The notes under the pieces: generated by a model | Seen by the model: the letters and a program-made list of their open reading frames with translations, nothing else | Databases searched by the model: none | What the model was told of the DNA's origin: nothing | Position numbers and translations under genes: made by a program | Shown: positions 8,957 through 19,815 of the stretch, one piece after another | How positions within the stretch are numbered: position 1 is the stretch's first letter | How the letters are laid out: every line of letters begins with the position of its first letter | DNA from: Miscanthus floridulus | Taxonomy: Eukaryota; Streptophyta; Magnoliopsida; Poales; Poaceae | Direction of reading: 5' to 3' | Assembly: GCF_019320115.1 (NCBI RefSeq) | Contig: NC_089584.1 | Coordinates: 72,261,533 to 72,325,532, forward strand | DNA: 64,000 nt

Positions 8957-11900
8957 TGTAACAGAACCGACCAAATCATAAGAACGTAAGTACAAAAACA
9001 ATCACCGAAGCGATCAAATTCCTGTACTTAAGCTCCCATAATCCCGGTAGTCCGGAAATCACGAAGGATTTCAACCAACTCTCGACATACAAACCAAGAT
9101 CGTAATGATTCAACACAACACATCATCTGTTACAACATTTCACAAGTAGCATACGGATTACATCCATCAGAGTTGAAATAGAATATTACAAACCAAGTTT
9201 GAGTGTGCGGAAGCAACATAGTTTAGTACAAAACATCATAGTTTTCAAATACATTGCCAAGATCAGAGTCATGTCCCACAAAAGCATTATCAGGTACGAG
9301 AACTAGTAGAAACCGCGCCCAACGGTCTAGTCTTCATCCCCAGCAGGGAGAAGGCAGTACTTGCAGCAACCAAAGTAGAACTGGTCATCTGCAACAGGTG
9401 GGAAATAAACCCTGAGTACGAGAAGGTACTCAGCTAGACTTACCCGACAAAACAGAAATAAAGACACCAAGGATCATGCAAGGCTTTTCAGGTGGGCTAG
9501 CTTGACACAGTTGCATAAAAGAGCTTATGACTACAGTAACCAGTTTAAACTTAGCTTCAAGCTATCATTATTTACCTGTCCACTAGATTAGCACCTGTAC
9601 TAGAGCACTCACTTATTAGGAGCAAACAGTATTAACCATAGCAGGTATAATAAGGCTGTCATCATCATATCATCATTTCGAACCATTAAGTTATTAAGTG
9701 TATCTACATTGGAGATAAGCCCGTCAAGTTCTCACTAACCGGGAGAGACGGCGATTCGAATCGAATTACAACTCAGCTGAGGGGGTATTCCTAACCCTCA
9801 CCCTGGCATACTTTGCAAGAGTAGCCGTGGGTCACCTTTGGGACATCTCAGGAACCAAATTCGCGGGTTCGATCAGTGCCAGCACTCTCAGGGATTACCC
9901 TTCTGCCAGGACGATCAGGACTTTTAAATCACCTGCCCTTGGACTCACGCCTACGGCTCCCTTCCGAGGCGCACTTTATACTTATCGACTCCCGGCCTGA
10001 GGTGAGCTACTCGGCTTCGCGGTCGGTCATCGGGCCGGCCAACTAAGAGAGAGGCATGCGTTCAACATGAACAGGAAAGGCTCCAAGATCCAGTCCTTAA
10101 TCGACACAGACGGAGTCACTGCAAACCGGCAAGTCTCCGTCCGGTCTTCATTTCAAATTAAGACTGGTTCTTTTCCACGATAGCAAATATAGCCAACCGT
10201 GCCACATGTATCATCCTATATCTCGCAGGTGACAGGAAATCACCTGACTTCTACCGAGTTTAAGCAGGGCTAAGCACTACTCGAGCCTGAGCTACATAGG
10301 ATTCAGGATAACAATATCTGGACAAGGAATGGGTAACCAATGCAGCAAGTGTTTGCATCCAACACCTAAACTTAATGCAACAATATACGTAATAATAATA
10401 CTGTAACTGCAGTTCGGAAAATAGGAGGCTTAATATGCTCCGGGGCTTGCCTTTCACAAAGTTGCAAGGACGGTGGTCAGGGCACTCAACGGCGACCTCG
10501 TCTGGCACTTCTCCTGAAACCTGCTCCTCCTGAATCTCCGGTGTCGGCTGCTGCTGCTCGTTCAGTTCCTCGAATTCCAGCAGGGTTACTCCTTCCGGTA
10601 CACCTATTGCATGCCGATGCAAACGATGAATATCATGGATGCATAAGGAATGACATGATGCTCATGATGAATGAATCACAGTGAGTGTTTACGAAAGTAT
10701 TACTGGACACTCGTTTACCGAGTACTTAGCTCTATTCAAATCACTTTAAGCATGTATCCAACTTAACTTAAATAACAAGAGCAACTTACCTAATTTGCAT
10801 AACCTAAGATAAAGATGCTCATCTTCAGTTAAAGGCCTAACACCTAGGAACAGTACCATGAACTTAGAATAGTAAAGACATACTTAATATAGCAGTTAAA
10901 GTTTCATATGCAACAAGTAGTCACTTAATTCTATCATAACCAGAGTTCTATAACTCCAAATGACTTGCAAGAGAACATTCTGGAAAGCTTATGAAATTCT
11001 CTACAATTCATTGGTAAACATCAAAGCATGATTCTGAAGTTGACCAACTCCAATTCTAGAAAATCTAGAATCTGTCCAGAATTGACAGGGTTACTAACTT
11101 AATTATTTAATGATGATGCAAAAGCCAAATTTGACCAAACAAAGTTTACCAACTTGTTTTTCATACCTAAGAAACATCAGAAAGTATAGTGCTAACTTCT
11201 AAATAAATTATTTAATATCCTTTTCCAATTTATTTAGTTAATTAGGTGATTTAAGCATTATATAGTAAAACTATTCATAAAAATCTACAAAAATTACAGT
11301 AGCTATCTCATGCTTCACATAGACTACCATAAAAATTTCAAAGCCATTGGACCAACATAACTTGCTGTATCCCAAAATAACAGATGACATGTCTATTTCT
11401 AGCATAATTAAGAAACCTTATTAAAAAGTGTCAAGCAACAGATTTCCCATTTTTCCTAGCATCCTTCTAGCATAAGAATAGCACCCATAAAATTTCTCCT
11501 TCACTGGATCTATAGAAAAATTATGAAAATTCCCACAAGATCCACCTATTAATAACAGGAAATTCTATAACTTAAAAACTACACATGCACTAGCTCTGAA
11601 ATTTTTACCAGAGCTTCACCTAAGCAATAACAGACTGCCCACCAAATTTCATAATTTTTGGACCATAGAAACTCAAGATAAAATTCAAACAAGTTTGCAT
11701 GCTTCTAAAAACACATTTCAAACTCCTATTTAATTCATCAAAAATTTCTAAAACATGTGCTCATATAATATTTTTGTTAAATACTAGACATGACCAGGAA
11801 CCCAACAAAATTAGAACCATAGCATTTGGATCTATATACTAGGAGCTACATATTTATGAATAACAACACAATTCGGTGAAATAATAAAGTAAACAAAATA

Positions 11901-13663
11901 AGAAAGACCTAGATCTACTGCAGTTGGGCCGGCCCGAGGAAACGGCGGCCCGCGAGCACACAGGCGCGGCCCAAGACGCGGCTTGGCCCACGCTGGGCTC
12001 CCGCCTGATCTTGGCGACTGACGTGCGGGACCCGGTGTCCGCCAACCCCACCCGTCAGCGAGATGAAGACAGGGGAGACGGCTCCACCGGCGCGGCGACG
12101 GGGAAACTCGCCGACGGCGACTCCTCCGGCGAATTGGACAGCACCTGCGTGCTCCCCAAGTTCCCACGCGTCGATTGACCTACAAATCCGAAGCTCTAGC
12201 GGTCCTTAGGTGCTCCGGCCACGGAGCGCGGCGACTCGGCCATGGCGCACGGCGGCGCTCGGCCGTGTCCCGGCGCGGCTGGACCAGCATTGGTGGTAGC
12301 ATCAACACCAAAGCAACTACACGTGATGGAGAAGGCTAAACACGAGCTAAGAATGGAGGAGGGGAATGGTGCTGTGCTGGCCACGGTGAGGTCACCGGCG
12401 CGGCCATGGCGCACGGTGTAGGAAAGGTCACAGCGACCTTACCCAAGCGCTAATAGCCCGGCTAAATGGTGGAGAAGGTCGCGAGGAACACCACGGAGCT
12501 ACGACGAAGACGTAGCGCGCGTTTTCCTAGTGGCGCTCGAGCTCGGCGATGGCGAAGCAGGAGCGGCGATGGCGGAGCGGCGGCTTGCTTGCTGTGGCGA
12601 GCGGAGAAATGAGAAAAAGGATGGCGAGTGCGTCGGGCAGGCGTGGGGTGGCTTCAAGGCGCGGCTGCGACGGCAGAACGCGTACGGCGCGTGGCCAGCG
12701 CGGTCAGCCGGCCGTCGACACGCGGCGCACACGCGTCCGGCGCTTTCTGAACCCGGTCGGCCATGTTCACTGAATCGTTCTTCTGAAAACGCGATTCAGT
12801 CATCGTCGAAGGTGACTGACAGAGCATGTTTGACGATCATGTACTCCTAATACGTGGCGATCCAGGTTAAGGAGTAGTTAGCAAAGTTGGAGACCTACAT
12901 GAGTACTATAAGTTTGCTAATTGGAGCTTGAACTAGTTTGGCTTGGTTAGTGAGATACAGTGCTCCAAACACCAGCTCATGAAACTGAAATCTGCTTGGG
13001 ACTTAGAAAAATTTGCTAAGTATGAAATCAGCATGTGCATCTGACTTGTGGGCCATGTTTGAGCATGTTCTAACCATTTTCATGAATTGGTCATAAAACA
13101 ACTTTTGTTCCTTGATAAATTAGCTACAACTTTGGTAAAGAGTGCACAGCCATGCAAAGCCTCTAAGTTGGTCTTTTGAATCAGTCAAACTGTGAGACTC
13201 CTAGGGTCAATTCAAGTCAAACTTGCACTTGAGGGCATTTTGGTCATTTTGATCTACATGAACAATGTTCCAACAAGTAACCTAAGTGTAGTTAAGGTGT
13301 ATTAGACCATAATCAACCACTTTACAAACTTGTTATACCACTTCTAATGATCACATGGAATAAAACAACTAAAATAAACAATTCAATCATATGTTGCAAT
13401 GAAATGTTTCATATGTTTCATGGCTTGGTTGCTATTTTACACTTGTCATATTTCTATCATGTTGCCATGTTTCATGGTATAAGAATTTCATGTAACATTC
13501 ACATGTTGCACTACTATCATTCATAAGCACTCAAGTACGAAACACATACAATTTCAAATGTTGCATATGTATGTTTCAATGATAATGACATGATGATATA
13601 GATAATGCACATGCTTATGAAATGACATGCAATTAGTGGAAGCCAAACACCTAGGGTGTTACA
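8957..13663 (-). repeat. 3' LTR of chromovirus A
   Basis: 4,707 bp, starting TGTAACAGAACC and ending GGTGTTACA on the plus strand (TGTAACACC...TGTTACA on the minus). It is nearly identical to 19816-24521. AT-rich outer parts flank a strongly GC-rich core (about 11920-12780) that has open frames on both strands. I read that core as a promoter/leader region, not as a gene. Confidence 0.97.
10440..10622 (-). other. Leader mini-ORF in LTR of chromovirus A
   Basis: On the minus strand, an ATG at 10622 opens an acidic reading frame with the blocks GVTLLEFEELNEQQQ and VPDEVAVECPDHRPC, then KGKPRSI. It follows a CAATAG that could be a 3' splice site. In the 5' LTR copy (21298-21480) a one-base deletion disrupts the upstream half. 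Acidic leader frames at this place also occur in the LTR of chromovirus B (53651). Its role is unknown; it may be the exon of a spliced leader. Confidence 0.4.
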
Positions 13664-13676
13664 GCCCTCCCCCCTT
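13664..13676 (-). promoter_or_regulatory. Polypurine tract of chromovirus A
   Basis: AAGGGGGGAGGGC on the minus strand, directly before the 3' LTR start TGTAACA. Confidence 0.9.
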
Positions 13677-13685
13677 AGAAAAATC

Positions 13686-15305
13686 TCATCCCGAGATTTG
13701 GAAAGCGTACCAATCAGTATAGAAAGCTGGATAGTTTTCCTTTAAATAATCTTCCCGCTCCCAGGTTGCATCCCGTTCACTATGATTACTCCAAACTACC
13801 TTGTATAATTTAACCACTCGTGTACGAGTCACTCTTTCTTGAGTATCCAGAACTTGCACGGGCTTTTCCTCATAAGAAAGATCAGATTTCAAGTTGACTT
13901 TCCTTGTTGCTATTCTTTCCTCGGGAATACGAAGACACTTCTTTAGCTGGGACACATGGAATACCGGGAATATAGCTCCCATCTCACGGGGTAGATCGAG
14001 TTTATAGGCTACTCTTCCACTTTTCTCGATAATGCGGTAGGGTCCAACATATCGAGGCTCAAGCTTCCTTTTAATTCCAAAACGCTTGACTCCTTTCATA
14101 GGGGATACCTTCAAATAAACATGATCACCTACTTCAAACTCAATAGGTTTCCTTCTCTTATCAGCGTAGCTCTTTTGTCTAGCCTGAGCGGCAGTCATAT
14201 TCTTTTGTATAGTCCGGACTTGCTCTTCGGCTTCTTTTACAAAGTCAATACCATAGAATCTTCTTTCCCCGGGTTCCACCCAGTTCAAAGGAGTTCTACA
14301 CTTGCGGCCATAAAGAGCTTCAAAAGGAGCCATTTTGATACTCTCTTGATAACTGTTGTTATAAGAGAATTCAGCGAGAGGTAACCAGTCTTCCCAAGAG
14401 CCTTTGCAAGAGATAAGACAAGCTCTAAGCATGTCTTCTAGAATTTGATTAACACGCTCAGTCTGTCCGGATGTTTGCGGATGATAGGCAGAACTGCGGA
14501 TTAGATGAGTGCCAAGATTCTGATGTAAGCACTCCCAAAAACGAGCCGTGAATTGAGGTCCTCTATCAGAAACAATGGATTTGGGTACACCATGGAGACG
14601 TACCACTTGTTGAAAATAAATCTCAGCATAATTGTGAGGGTGGTAGGTAGACTTGACCGGAATAAAGTGAGCAGATTTAGTTAGACGATCTACGATAACC
14701 CAGATAGAATCACAACTCTTTTTGGTAGTGGGTAATCCAACAATAAAATCCATGCTAATTTCTTCCCACTTCCAGCCAGGAATAGATAGTGGCTGCAATA
14801 GTCCGGGCCTTATGTGAATAGCCTTGACTCTGCAACAGTTATCACACCTTGCCACATAAGCTGCGATTTCTTTCTTCATCTTGGTCCACCAATAATACAG
14901 CTTGAGATCTTGATACATTTTACTGCTACCAGGATGGATGGACAATTTTGAAGAATGGGCTTCATTCATAATTTGATTTCTAAGTTCTTTATCTTTGGGT
15001 ACCACAAGCCTATCATTAAACCAGAGAATTCCCTTGTCATCGACTTTAAAGTGCTTGGTCTCTGTCTCTTTCATTTTCCGCTTGATGTGAAATACACCCA
15101 CATCCGTCTTCTGGAGCTCGATAATTCGACTTCTGAGAGAGCAATCCACAGTGATATTGTGGAGTACTACAGGATGAAGGAGGTGTGCCAGATGAAAGTC
15201 TTCACTAACTAAGGAATTGCAATGGGCCTTTCTGCTTAAGGCATCAGCAACAACATTTGCCTTACCAGGATGGTAATGCACTTGAAGGTTGTAGTCCTTG
15301 ATCAA
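13686..15305 (-). CDS. Integrase with C-terminal chromodomain (chromovirus A pol, 3' part)
   Basis: An open frame of 539 codons. Residues 1-25 are the end of RNase H ([16 protein letters not shown]). The integrase zinc-binding HHCC region lies around residues 116-157 (His124, Cys154, Cys157). The catalytic core has Asp186 (SMDFIVGLP), Asp247 (VSDRGPQF) and Glu283 (QTERVNQ), the D,D(35)E spacing. A GPY/F-like module follows (VGPYRI, about 420). Residues about 478-529 form a chromodomain (VQVLDTQER ... KVVWSNH ... ATWERED). The enzyme inserts the cDNA into chromosomes, and in chromoviruses the chromodomain is linked to targeting of marked chromatin. The frame begins after a small frameshift near 15325 that separates it from RNase H. 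All catalytic residues are present. Confidence 0.93.
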   Translation of the reverse strand: MIKDYNLQVHYHPGKANVVADALSRKAHCNSLVSEDFHLAHLLHPVVLHNITVDCSLRSRIIELQKTDVGVFHIKRKMKETETKHFKVDDKGILWFNDRLVVPKDKELRNQIMNEAHSSKLSIHPGSSKMYQDLKLYYWWTKMKKEIAAYVARCDNCCRVKAIHIRPGLLQPLSIPGWKWEEISMDFIVGLPTTKKSCDSIWVIVDRLTKSAHFIPVKSTYHPHNYAEIYFQQVVRLHGVPKSIVSDRGPQFTARFWECLHQNLGTHLIRSSAYHPQTSGQTERVNQILEDMLRACLISCKGSWEDWLPLAEFSYNNSYQESIKMAPFEALYGRKCRTPLNWVEPGERRFYGIDFVKEAEEQVRTIQKNMTAAQARQKSYADKRRKPIEFEVGDHVYLKVSPMKGVKRFGIKRKLEPRYVGPYRIIEKSGRVAYKLDLPREMGAIFPVFHVSQLKKCLRIPEERIATRKVNLKSDLSYEEKPVQVLDTQERVTRTRVVKLYKVVWSNHSERDATWEREDYLKENYPAFYTDWYAFQISG

Positions 15306-15589
15306 TTCTAACCAGCGCCAGTTGACGCATGTTCAACTCGGGTTGAGTAAAGATGTACTTGAGGCTTTTATGGTCAGTATAGATGTTGCACACATTACCC
15401 AGCAAGTAATGTCTCCAAATCTTCAGGGCATGAACAACTGCGGCTAGTTCTAAGTCATGGGTAGGATAGTTGACTTCATGCTTTCGAAGCTGACACGAAG
15501 CATAAGCAATTACTCGGCCCTCCTGCATAAGAACACACCCCAAACCGGTGCCACATGCATCGCAGTAGACATCAAAAGGCCTCTCGATG
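15262..15589 (-). pseudogene. RNase H segment of chromovirus A, between two frameshifts
   Basis: Codes for [18 protein letters not shown], the YTDHKSLKY block and the NMRQ block of Ty3 RNase H, which degrades the RNA strand during reverse transcription. A single extra T near 15589 puts it out of frame with RT (stop just after LAQP). A second indel near 15325 puts it out of frame with integrase. Both shifts are small, so the decay is recent. Confidence 0.88.
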
Positions 15590-18067
15590 TCAAGGCTGTG
15601 CCAATATAGGAGCAGAGGTTAGTAAGGTCCGCAAAGTGTGGAAAGCCTCTTCACACTTCGGAGTCCACACAAACTTCTCATCCTTTTGCAGTAGTCGAGT
15701 CATGGGCTTGGCGATCTTTGAGAAATCCGGGATAAAGCGACGATAATAGCCAGCCAATCCCAAGAAACTTCGGACTTCTGTGACCGTAGTAGGTGCCTTC
15801 CACTCAAGAACTTCTTGCACCTTAGTAGGGTCAACCGAAATTCCATCACCAGATAATACATGACCAAGAAAAGGTATCTTGTTCAACCAGAACTCGCACT
15901 TGCTGAACTTAGCATAAAGCTGGTTGTCACGTAACCGAGTTAAAACAATTCTCAAATGTTCAGCATGCTCTTCTTCGTTCTGAGAATATACCAGGATATC
16001 GTCAATGAACACGACGACAAATTTGTCCAATTCCGGCATGAATACAGAATTCATCAGGTACGTAAAGTGTGCCGGAGCATTTGTCAACCCAAATGACATG
16101 ACGAGGTATTCGAACAAGCCATAACGAGTAGAGAAAGCCGTCTTAGGTATATCTTCAGGACGAATTTTGATCTGATGATAGCCAGACCGCAAATCGATCT
16201 TGGAGAATACCTTAGCTTTAGAAAGCTGATCAAACAGAATATCGATGCGAGGAAGAGGGTATTTGTTCTTGATAGTAACAGCATTAAGGGGGCGATAATC
16301 CACGCACATGCGTAGAGACTCGTCCTTCTTCTTCACAAATATAGCTGGACAACCCCAAGGAGAAGAACTAGGCCGAATCAACCCTTTCTTCAATAGCTCA
16401 TTCAACTGACTCTTCAGCTCAGCCAACTCATTGGGCGGCATTCTATAGGGCCTTCGAGAAATAGGAGCCGTACCCGGAATGAGCTCTATCTTGAATTCTA
16501 CATCACGGTCCGGAGGTAATCCAGGCAAGTCATCAGGAAAGACATCTGGAAACTCACAGACAACCGGTAGATCCTTAATGGCTTTAGCTAAGGTAGCATT
16601 GGCTGTACTGTGGATAGCAATATCACGAGGTAACTGCACTAGAAAACCTTTCTTATCCACAGGATCCCTCAACATAACCACACGGGTTGATGTATCGATC
16701 AACACTCCATTCCCGCTCATCCACTTCATTCCTAGGATTACATCGATTCCTACCCCCGGTAGAACTACAAGATCCACAAGGAACTCTCGATCCCCGATCT
16801 CAATCTTTACATCCTTAACTACTTGGTTAGTCATGATATTATTCCCAGCAGCACTAATACAAAAACCCCCCTTGACAATTGTAATCATATTCATCTGATG
16901 CTTAGATGCAAAAGTAGAACTCACAAAGGAATGCGAAGCACCAGAATCAAAGAGCACAACTGCAGGGTGATCATTAACAAGAAACTTACCAGCGGTGACC
17001 ACTTCACCAGTAGGAATTTCCTCCACCGTAGTATAGTGAACACGCCCCTGACGGACGTTTCCTTGAGCATTCTTGGGAGGATGGGGACATCTATTTGCCC
17101 AATGACCAGGCTGGTTACAGTTCCAACACGGCCTGTTTGATGGTGGAACATTGGAGCTACTCTGTCCAGATGTATTCTTCGGCAAGGAAATGGTATACCC
17201 CTTGCGAAAACCGGTTTTAGCTTGGTTCTTCTTCTGCGGTGGGCGGTACCGAACATTAGCAGTGGGTGGACGGTACGGGGCCTTAGATACCATTGGAGCC
17301 TTGGACTGGGAAGCACCAGAATCAAAGTTCCTTTTCCGGTTCTTGGAAGCAGCATAAATCTTGTCATTGTTCTCCTGAGTCAGAGTGTCACTAATAAACT
17401 CATTGAAGGTGACACACTTGCAGTTGCCCATTGACTTCATCAGTTTTGGGGAAAGTCCCCTCTTGAAGCTAGCAATTCTCTTGGCGTCAGTATCGACGAA
17501 CTCAGGAGCATATCTTGCTAGGTTGTTGAATGCCTGGAGGTACTCATTGAGACTCCTGTTGCCTTGGGTGAGCTTCATAAACTCAGTATGCTTGATGGCC
17601 ATGAGACCAGGAGGGATAAAGTGTCCCCTAAAGGCTGCCTGGAACTGGTTCCAGACGATCTCGACGTTAGCAGGGAAGGTGGTCCTGTGATGGGTCCACC
17701 AAATGCCTGCAGGGCCTTGGAGCTGGTATCCCGCATACGAAGCCTTCATGCCTTCAGTTAAACGGAGCAATCCAAATCTTTGCTCTATCGTGCTCAACCA
17801 TTCATCTGCATGTAAGGGTTCTTCTGCCTCACGAAAGATAGGAGGCTTTGTGTCCATGAAGTCCTTGAAGCTGCTGTACTGGTTCGGCTCGGGTCCCTGG
17901 CGGACCTGCCGATCCTCACGGTTAGCCATCTGGCGCATAGCCTCAGCTAGCATGCGCTGACTTTCCACAACTGTCTGCATTAGCTCAGCTGGTGTGGGCG
18001 GTGGCGGAGGTGGTTGTTCCTCATTTCCCATGCCACGACCACGACGAAGGTTATGAGCCATCTGCAA
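15590..18067 (-). CDS. Gag-protease-reverse transcriptase of chromovirus A
   Basis: An open frame of 825 codons. Gag fills residues 1 to about 310: a Pro-rich start, then a capsid-like region with [20 protein letters not shown] and the [16 protein letters not shown] block. A CCHC zinc knuckle lies at 314-327 ([14 protein letters not shown]). The protease active site is Asp374-Ser-Gly-Ala. RT spans about 500-800 with [23 protein letters not shown] and the catalytic FIDD at 687-690. It makes the virus-like particle and copies RNA to cDNA. The start at 18067 is the first Met; a second Met two codons later (MAHNLRR) is equally likely. The frame ends at 15590 through a one-base insertion, just before RNase H. 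Confidence 0.93.
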   Translation of the reverse strand: MQMAHNLRRGRGMGNEEQPPPPPPTPAELMQTVVESQRMLAEAMRQMANREDRQVRQGPEPNQYSSFKDFMDTKPPIFREAEEPLHADEWLSTIEQRFGLLRLTEGMKASYAGYQLQGPAGIWWTHHRTTFPANVEIVWNQFQAAFRGHFIPPGLMAIKHTEFMKLTQGNRSLNEYLQAFNNLARYAPEFVDTDAKRIASFKRGLSPKLMKSMGNCKCVTFNEFISDTLTQENNDKIYAASKNRKRNFDSGASQSKAPMVSKAPYRPPTANVRYRPPQKKNQAKTGFRKGYTISLPKNTSGQSSSNVPPSNRPCWNCNQPGHWANRCPHPPKNAQGNVRQGRVHYTTVEEIPTGEVVTAGKFLVNDHPAVVLFDSGASHSFVSSTFASKHQMNMITIVKGGFCISAAGNNIMTNQVVKDVKIEIGDREFLVDLVVLPGVGIDVILGMKWMSGNGVLIDTSTRVVMLRDPVDKKGFLVQLPRDIAIHSTANATLAKAIKDLPVVCEFPDVFPDDLPGLPPDRDVEFKIELIPGTAPISRRPYRMPPNELAELKSQLNELLKKGLIRPSSSPWGCPAIFVKKKDESLRMCVDYRPLNAVTIKNKYPLPRIDILFDQLSKAKVFSKIDLRSGYHQIKIRPEDIPKTAFSTRYGLFEYLVMSFGLTNAPAHFTYLMNSVFMPELDKFVVVFIDDILVYSQNEEEHAEHLRIVLTRLRDNQLYAKFSKCEFWLNKIPFLGHVLSGDGISVDPTKVQEVLEWKAPTTVTEVRSFLGLAGYYRRFIPDFSKIAKPMTRLLQKDEKFVWTPKCEEAFHTLRTLLTSAPILAQP

Positions 18068-18475
18068 AATGTATAGCCAATGAGCACTGACGATGTGGAA
18101 ATTTTTGTAGATGAATCATATAATTATGCCAAACTGAGTCCATTGGAGGGAATGTATTTAAATAATCAACAGAGGCACAATCATTCATCACAATCACACA
18201 ACTCATCAAGTGCATCAATTGACATATAAATGCGATGAACTTAACCAACAACGAGATCCATAGACCGCAAAGGCGAAATTCCACAAAAGCTCACATACGT
18301 GAAGCATAATACGTTCGATAGGTTACATCCGAGCCATAGTGGTTCCAACTTACATCAAGGGTAACATAGGGTTCGATATTACATCCCAACGATTAACTTG
18401 CTACAAAGTTACTCGTTCATGCATGATGATCAACACAAGACTAGATCTAGCGCATTAGCTCAGTAGTAAGCTCAA
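18068..18475 (-). other. Spacer between orf0 and gag of chromovirus A
   Basis: About 400 bp with no coding pattern on the minus strand. The two ORFs are separate, so gag needs its own translation start, splicing or reinitiation. Confidence 0.5.
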
Positions 18476-19060
18476 CTACGCATCGTCCTCGGAGTCGGTG
18501 TCGAGGATTTCTCCTCCATCTTCATCACTAGGAGGCTCTAACTCCTCATCTTCGTCCTCATCAGGTGGAGCGTCCTCAGGTCCATTGACTTCCATGTCAT
18601 CATCACCTTCAGCCATGATGACACCAGAACCCATCTCATTCTCATCATCTGGTGGCAGGATAGGGTGAAGTTGATTATGCAGTAGGTGAACCTCCTCATG
18701 GAGATTGTCATTGTACTCTTCTGCAGCTGCTAACTGCTGCTCTAGCTCAACCTGCCTTGCTCTCAACACATTCTCCTCGTGCCAGGCTTCATTCCGTTGG
18801 TTCAGCATGTGAACCAACATACGCTCACAGTTGCGGTGAGCAACTGTCAACCTCTGAACCTCCAGGTTCTCTTGATCCCGTTCCTGCGTGACTTGCTCCA
18901 AACGCTGCTGAACTGCAATCCTTTCAGCAGTCACCTGAGCCAGCTCTGCCCTCAGCCTTTCCGCCTCAGTAGGCTTAGGACGGGGCTCACGAGGAGCTAA
19001 ACGGTGACGAGGCGCCCTACCTCCAGCGGACTTACGAGCAGTGCGTTTCGTGCGCGCCAT
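18476..19060 (-). CDS. orf0 of chromovirus A: histone H3-tail-like N-terminus, coiled coil, acidic C-tail
   Basis: 194 codons from the Met at 19060 (an upstream in-frame Met at 19096 would add 12 residues). Directly after Met the protein reads ARTKRTARKSAGGRAPR, matching the histone H3 tail at 14 of 17 positions. K4, R8, K9 and S10 are kept, and K14 is Arg. The histone fold is absent. Residues about 30-135 are a heptad-like coiled coil rich in Glu, Gln, Leu and Arg (RLRAELAQVTAER, VELEQQLAAAEEY). The last 55 or so residues are very acidic (GDDDMEV, DEDEDEELEPP, DTDSEDDA), like the tails of histone-binding proteins. It sits between the primer-binding site and gag, the place of orf0 in RIRE3-like elements. 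The function is unknown; a chromatin mimic is my inference. The frame is intact. Confidence 0.8.
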   Translation of the reverse strand: MARTKRTARKSAGGRAPRHRLAPREPRPKPTEAERLRAELAQVTAERIAVQQRLEQVTQERDQENLEVQRLTVAHRNCERMLVHMLNQRNEAWHEENVLRARQVELEQQLAAAEEYNDNLHEEVHLLHNQLHPILPPDDENEMGSGVIMAEGDDDMEVNGPEDAPPDEDEDEELEPPSDEDGGEILDTDSEDDA

Positions 19061-19800
19061 CTGTAGCAAAAAGTTACAACGTAAGGGGAGAATCATTTAA
19101 GGGATACGAAATTTAATTATTCGGGACCATCAATTTTAAAGGAGGGAGTAATGCAAGAAATGCCATGTATGCTTGAACATGATGCATGCACGATCCGTAC
19201 GTCCTCACAAACCTAGAAAAATTTAAAGGCTAGCGAAATATACGGTGGCATACATACGTTCTCTCGTATACGGTAGCTAGTCGATCTATAACGATACGTT
19301 GTTAGTGTACCTGCAGAAAATTTCATTTCAGCCCAATACTTTCCCAAAAAGCATAGAAAACAAGCAGTAAACTAAATACTTTCATACATACATCCCCTGA
19401 TGTATATACTCTAGTATCACAGCTACCCGTCAGAGATACCCATAATTAAGTACTCTCATAGATACATGATTAAACATGTAAGTATGCGAGCAACCACAAC
19501 TACTCTCCCCTAGACCGACGGTTGGACGGTCATGCTCTCACAACTCACACTTACCAGAGCGTAGAGGTATTTTGATCCATACATTACCACCCAAGCGGAT
19601 GGCATCCATACAATAGCACGCCGTATGGACGACGAAACAGAAACAAGCAGGAACCCCCAAGTTAGTACTTTAATAAGCCACCTAAGAGTCCTTATTTGGG
19701 CATAAGGGATATGACCACTGGCAATACTTAGTATTTAATTAAGAATTTTCACAAATACTTTTGTTTTAAATACACAAATGACGTGCTTAGTGTCAAATCT
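19061..19800 (-). other. 5' leader of chromovirus A upstream of orf0
   Basis: Untranslated leader between the primer-binding site and orf0. No gene seen; AT-rich with a few short upstream ATGs. Confidence 0.5.
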
Positions 19801-19813
19801 TGCTCTGATGCCA
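19801..19813 (-). promoter_or_regulatory. Primer-binding site of chromovirus A
   Basis: TGGCATCAGAGCA on the minus strand, three bases after the 5' LTR end. It matches the 3' end of initiator tRNA-Met (TGGTATCAGAGC) with one change. Confidence 0.9.
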
Positions 19814-19815
19814 GC

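Noticed and set aside
11832..12850. GC-rich open frames on both strands in the chromovirus A LTR, repeated at 22690-23708
   Set aside because: Overlapping frames on both strands reflect base composition. They lie within the LTR and have no recognisable domain.
18476..19060. A true histone H3 gene
   Set aside because: Only the first about 20 residues resemble H3; the histone fold is missing and a coiled coil follows.
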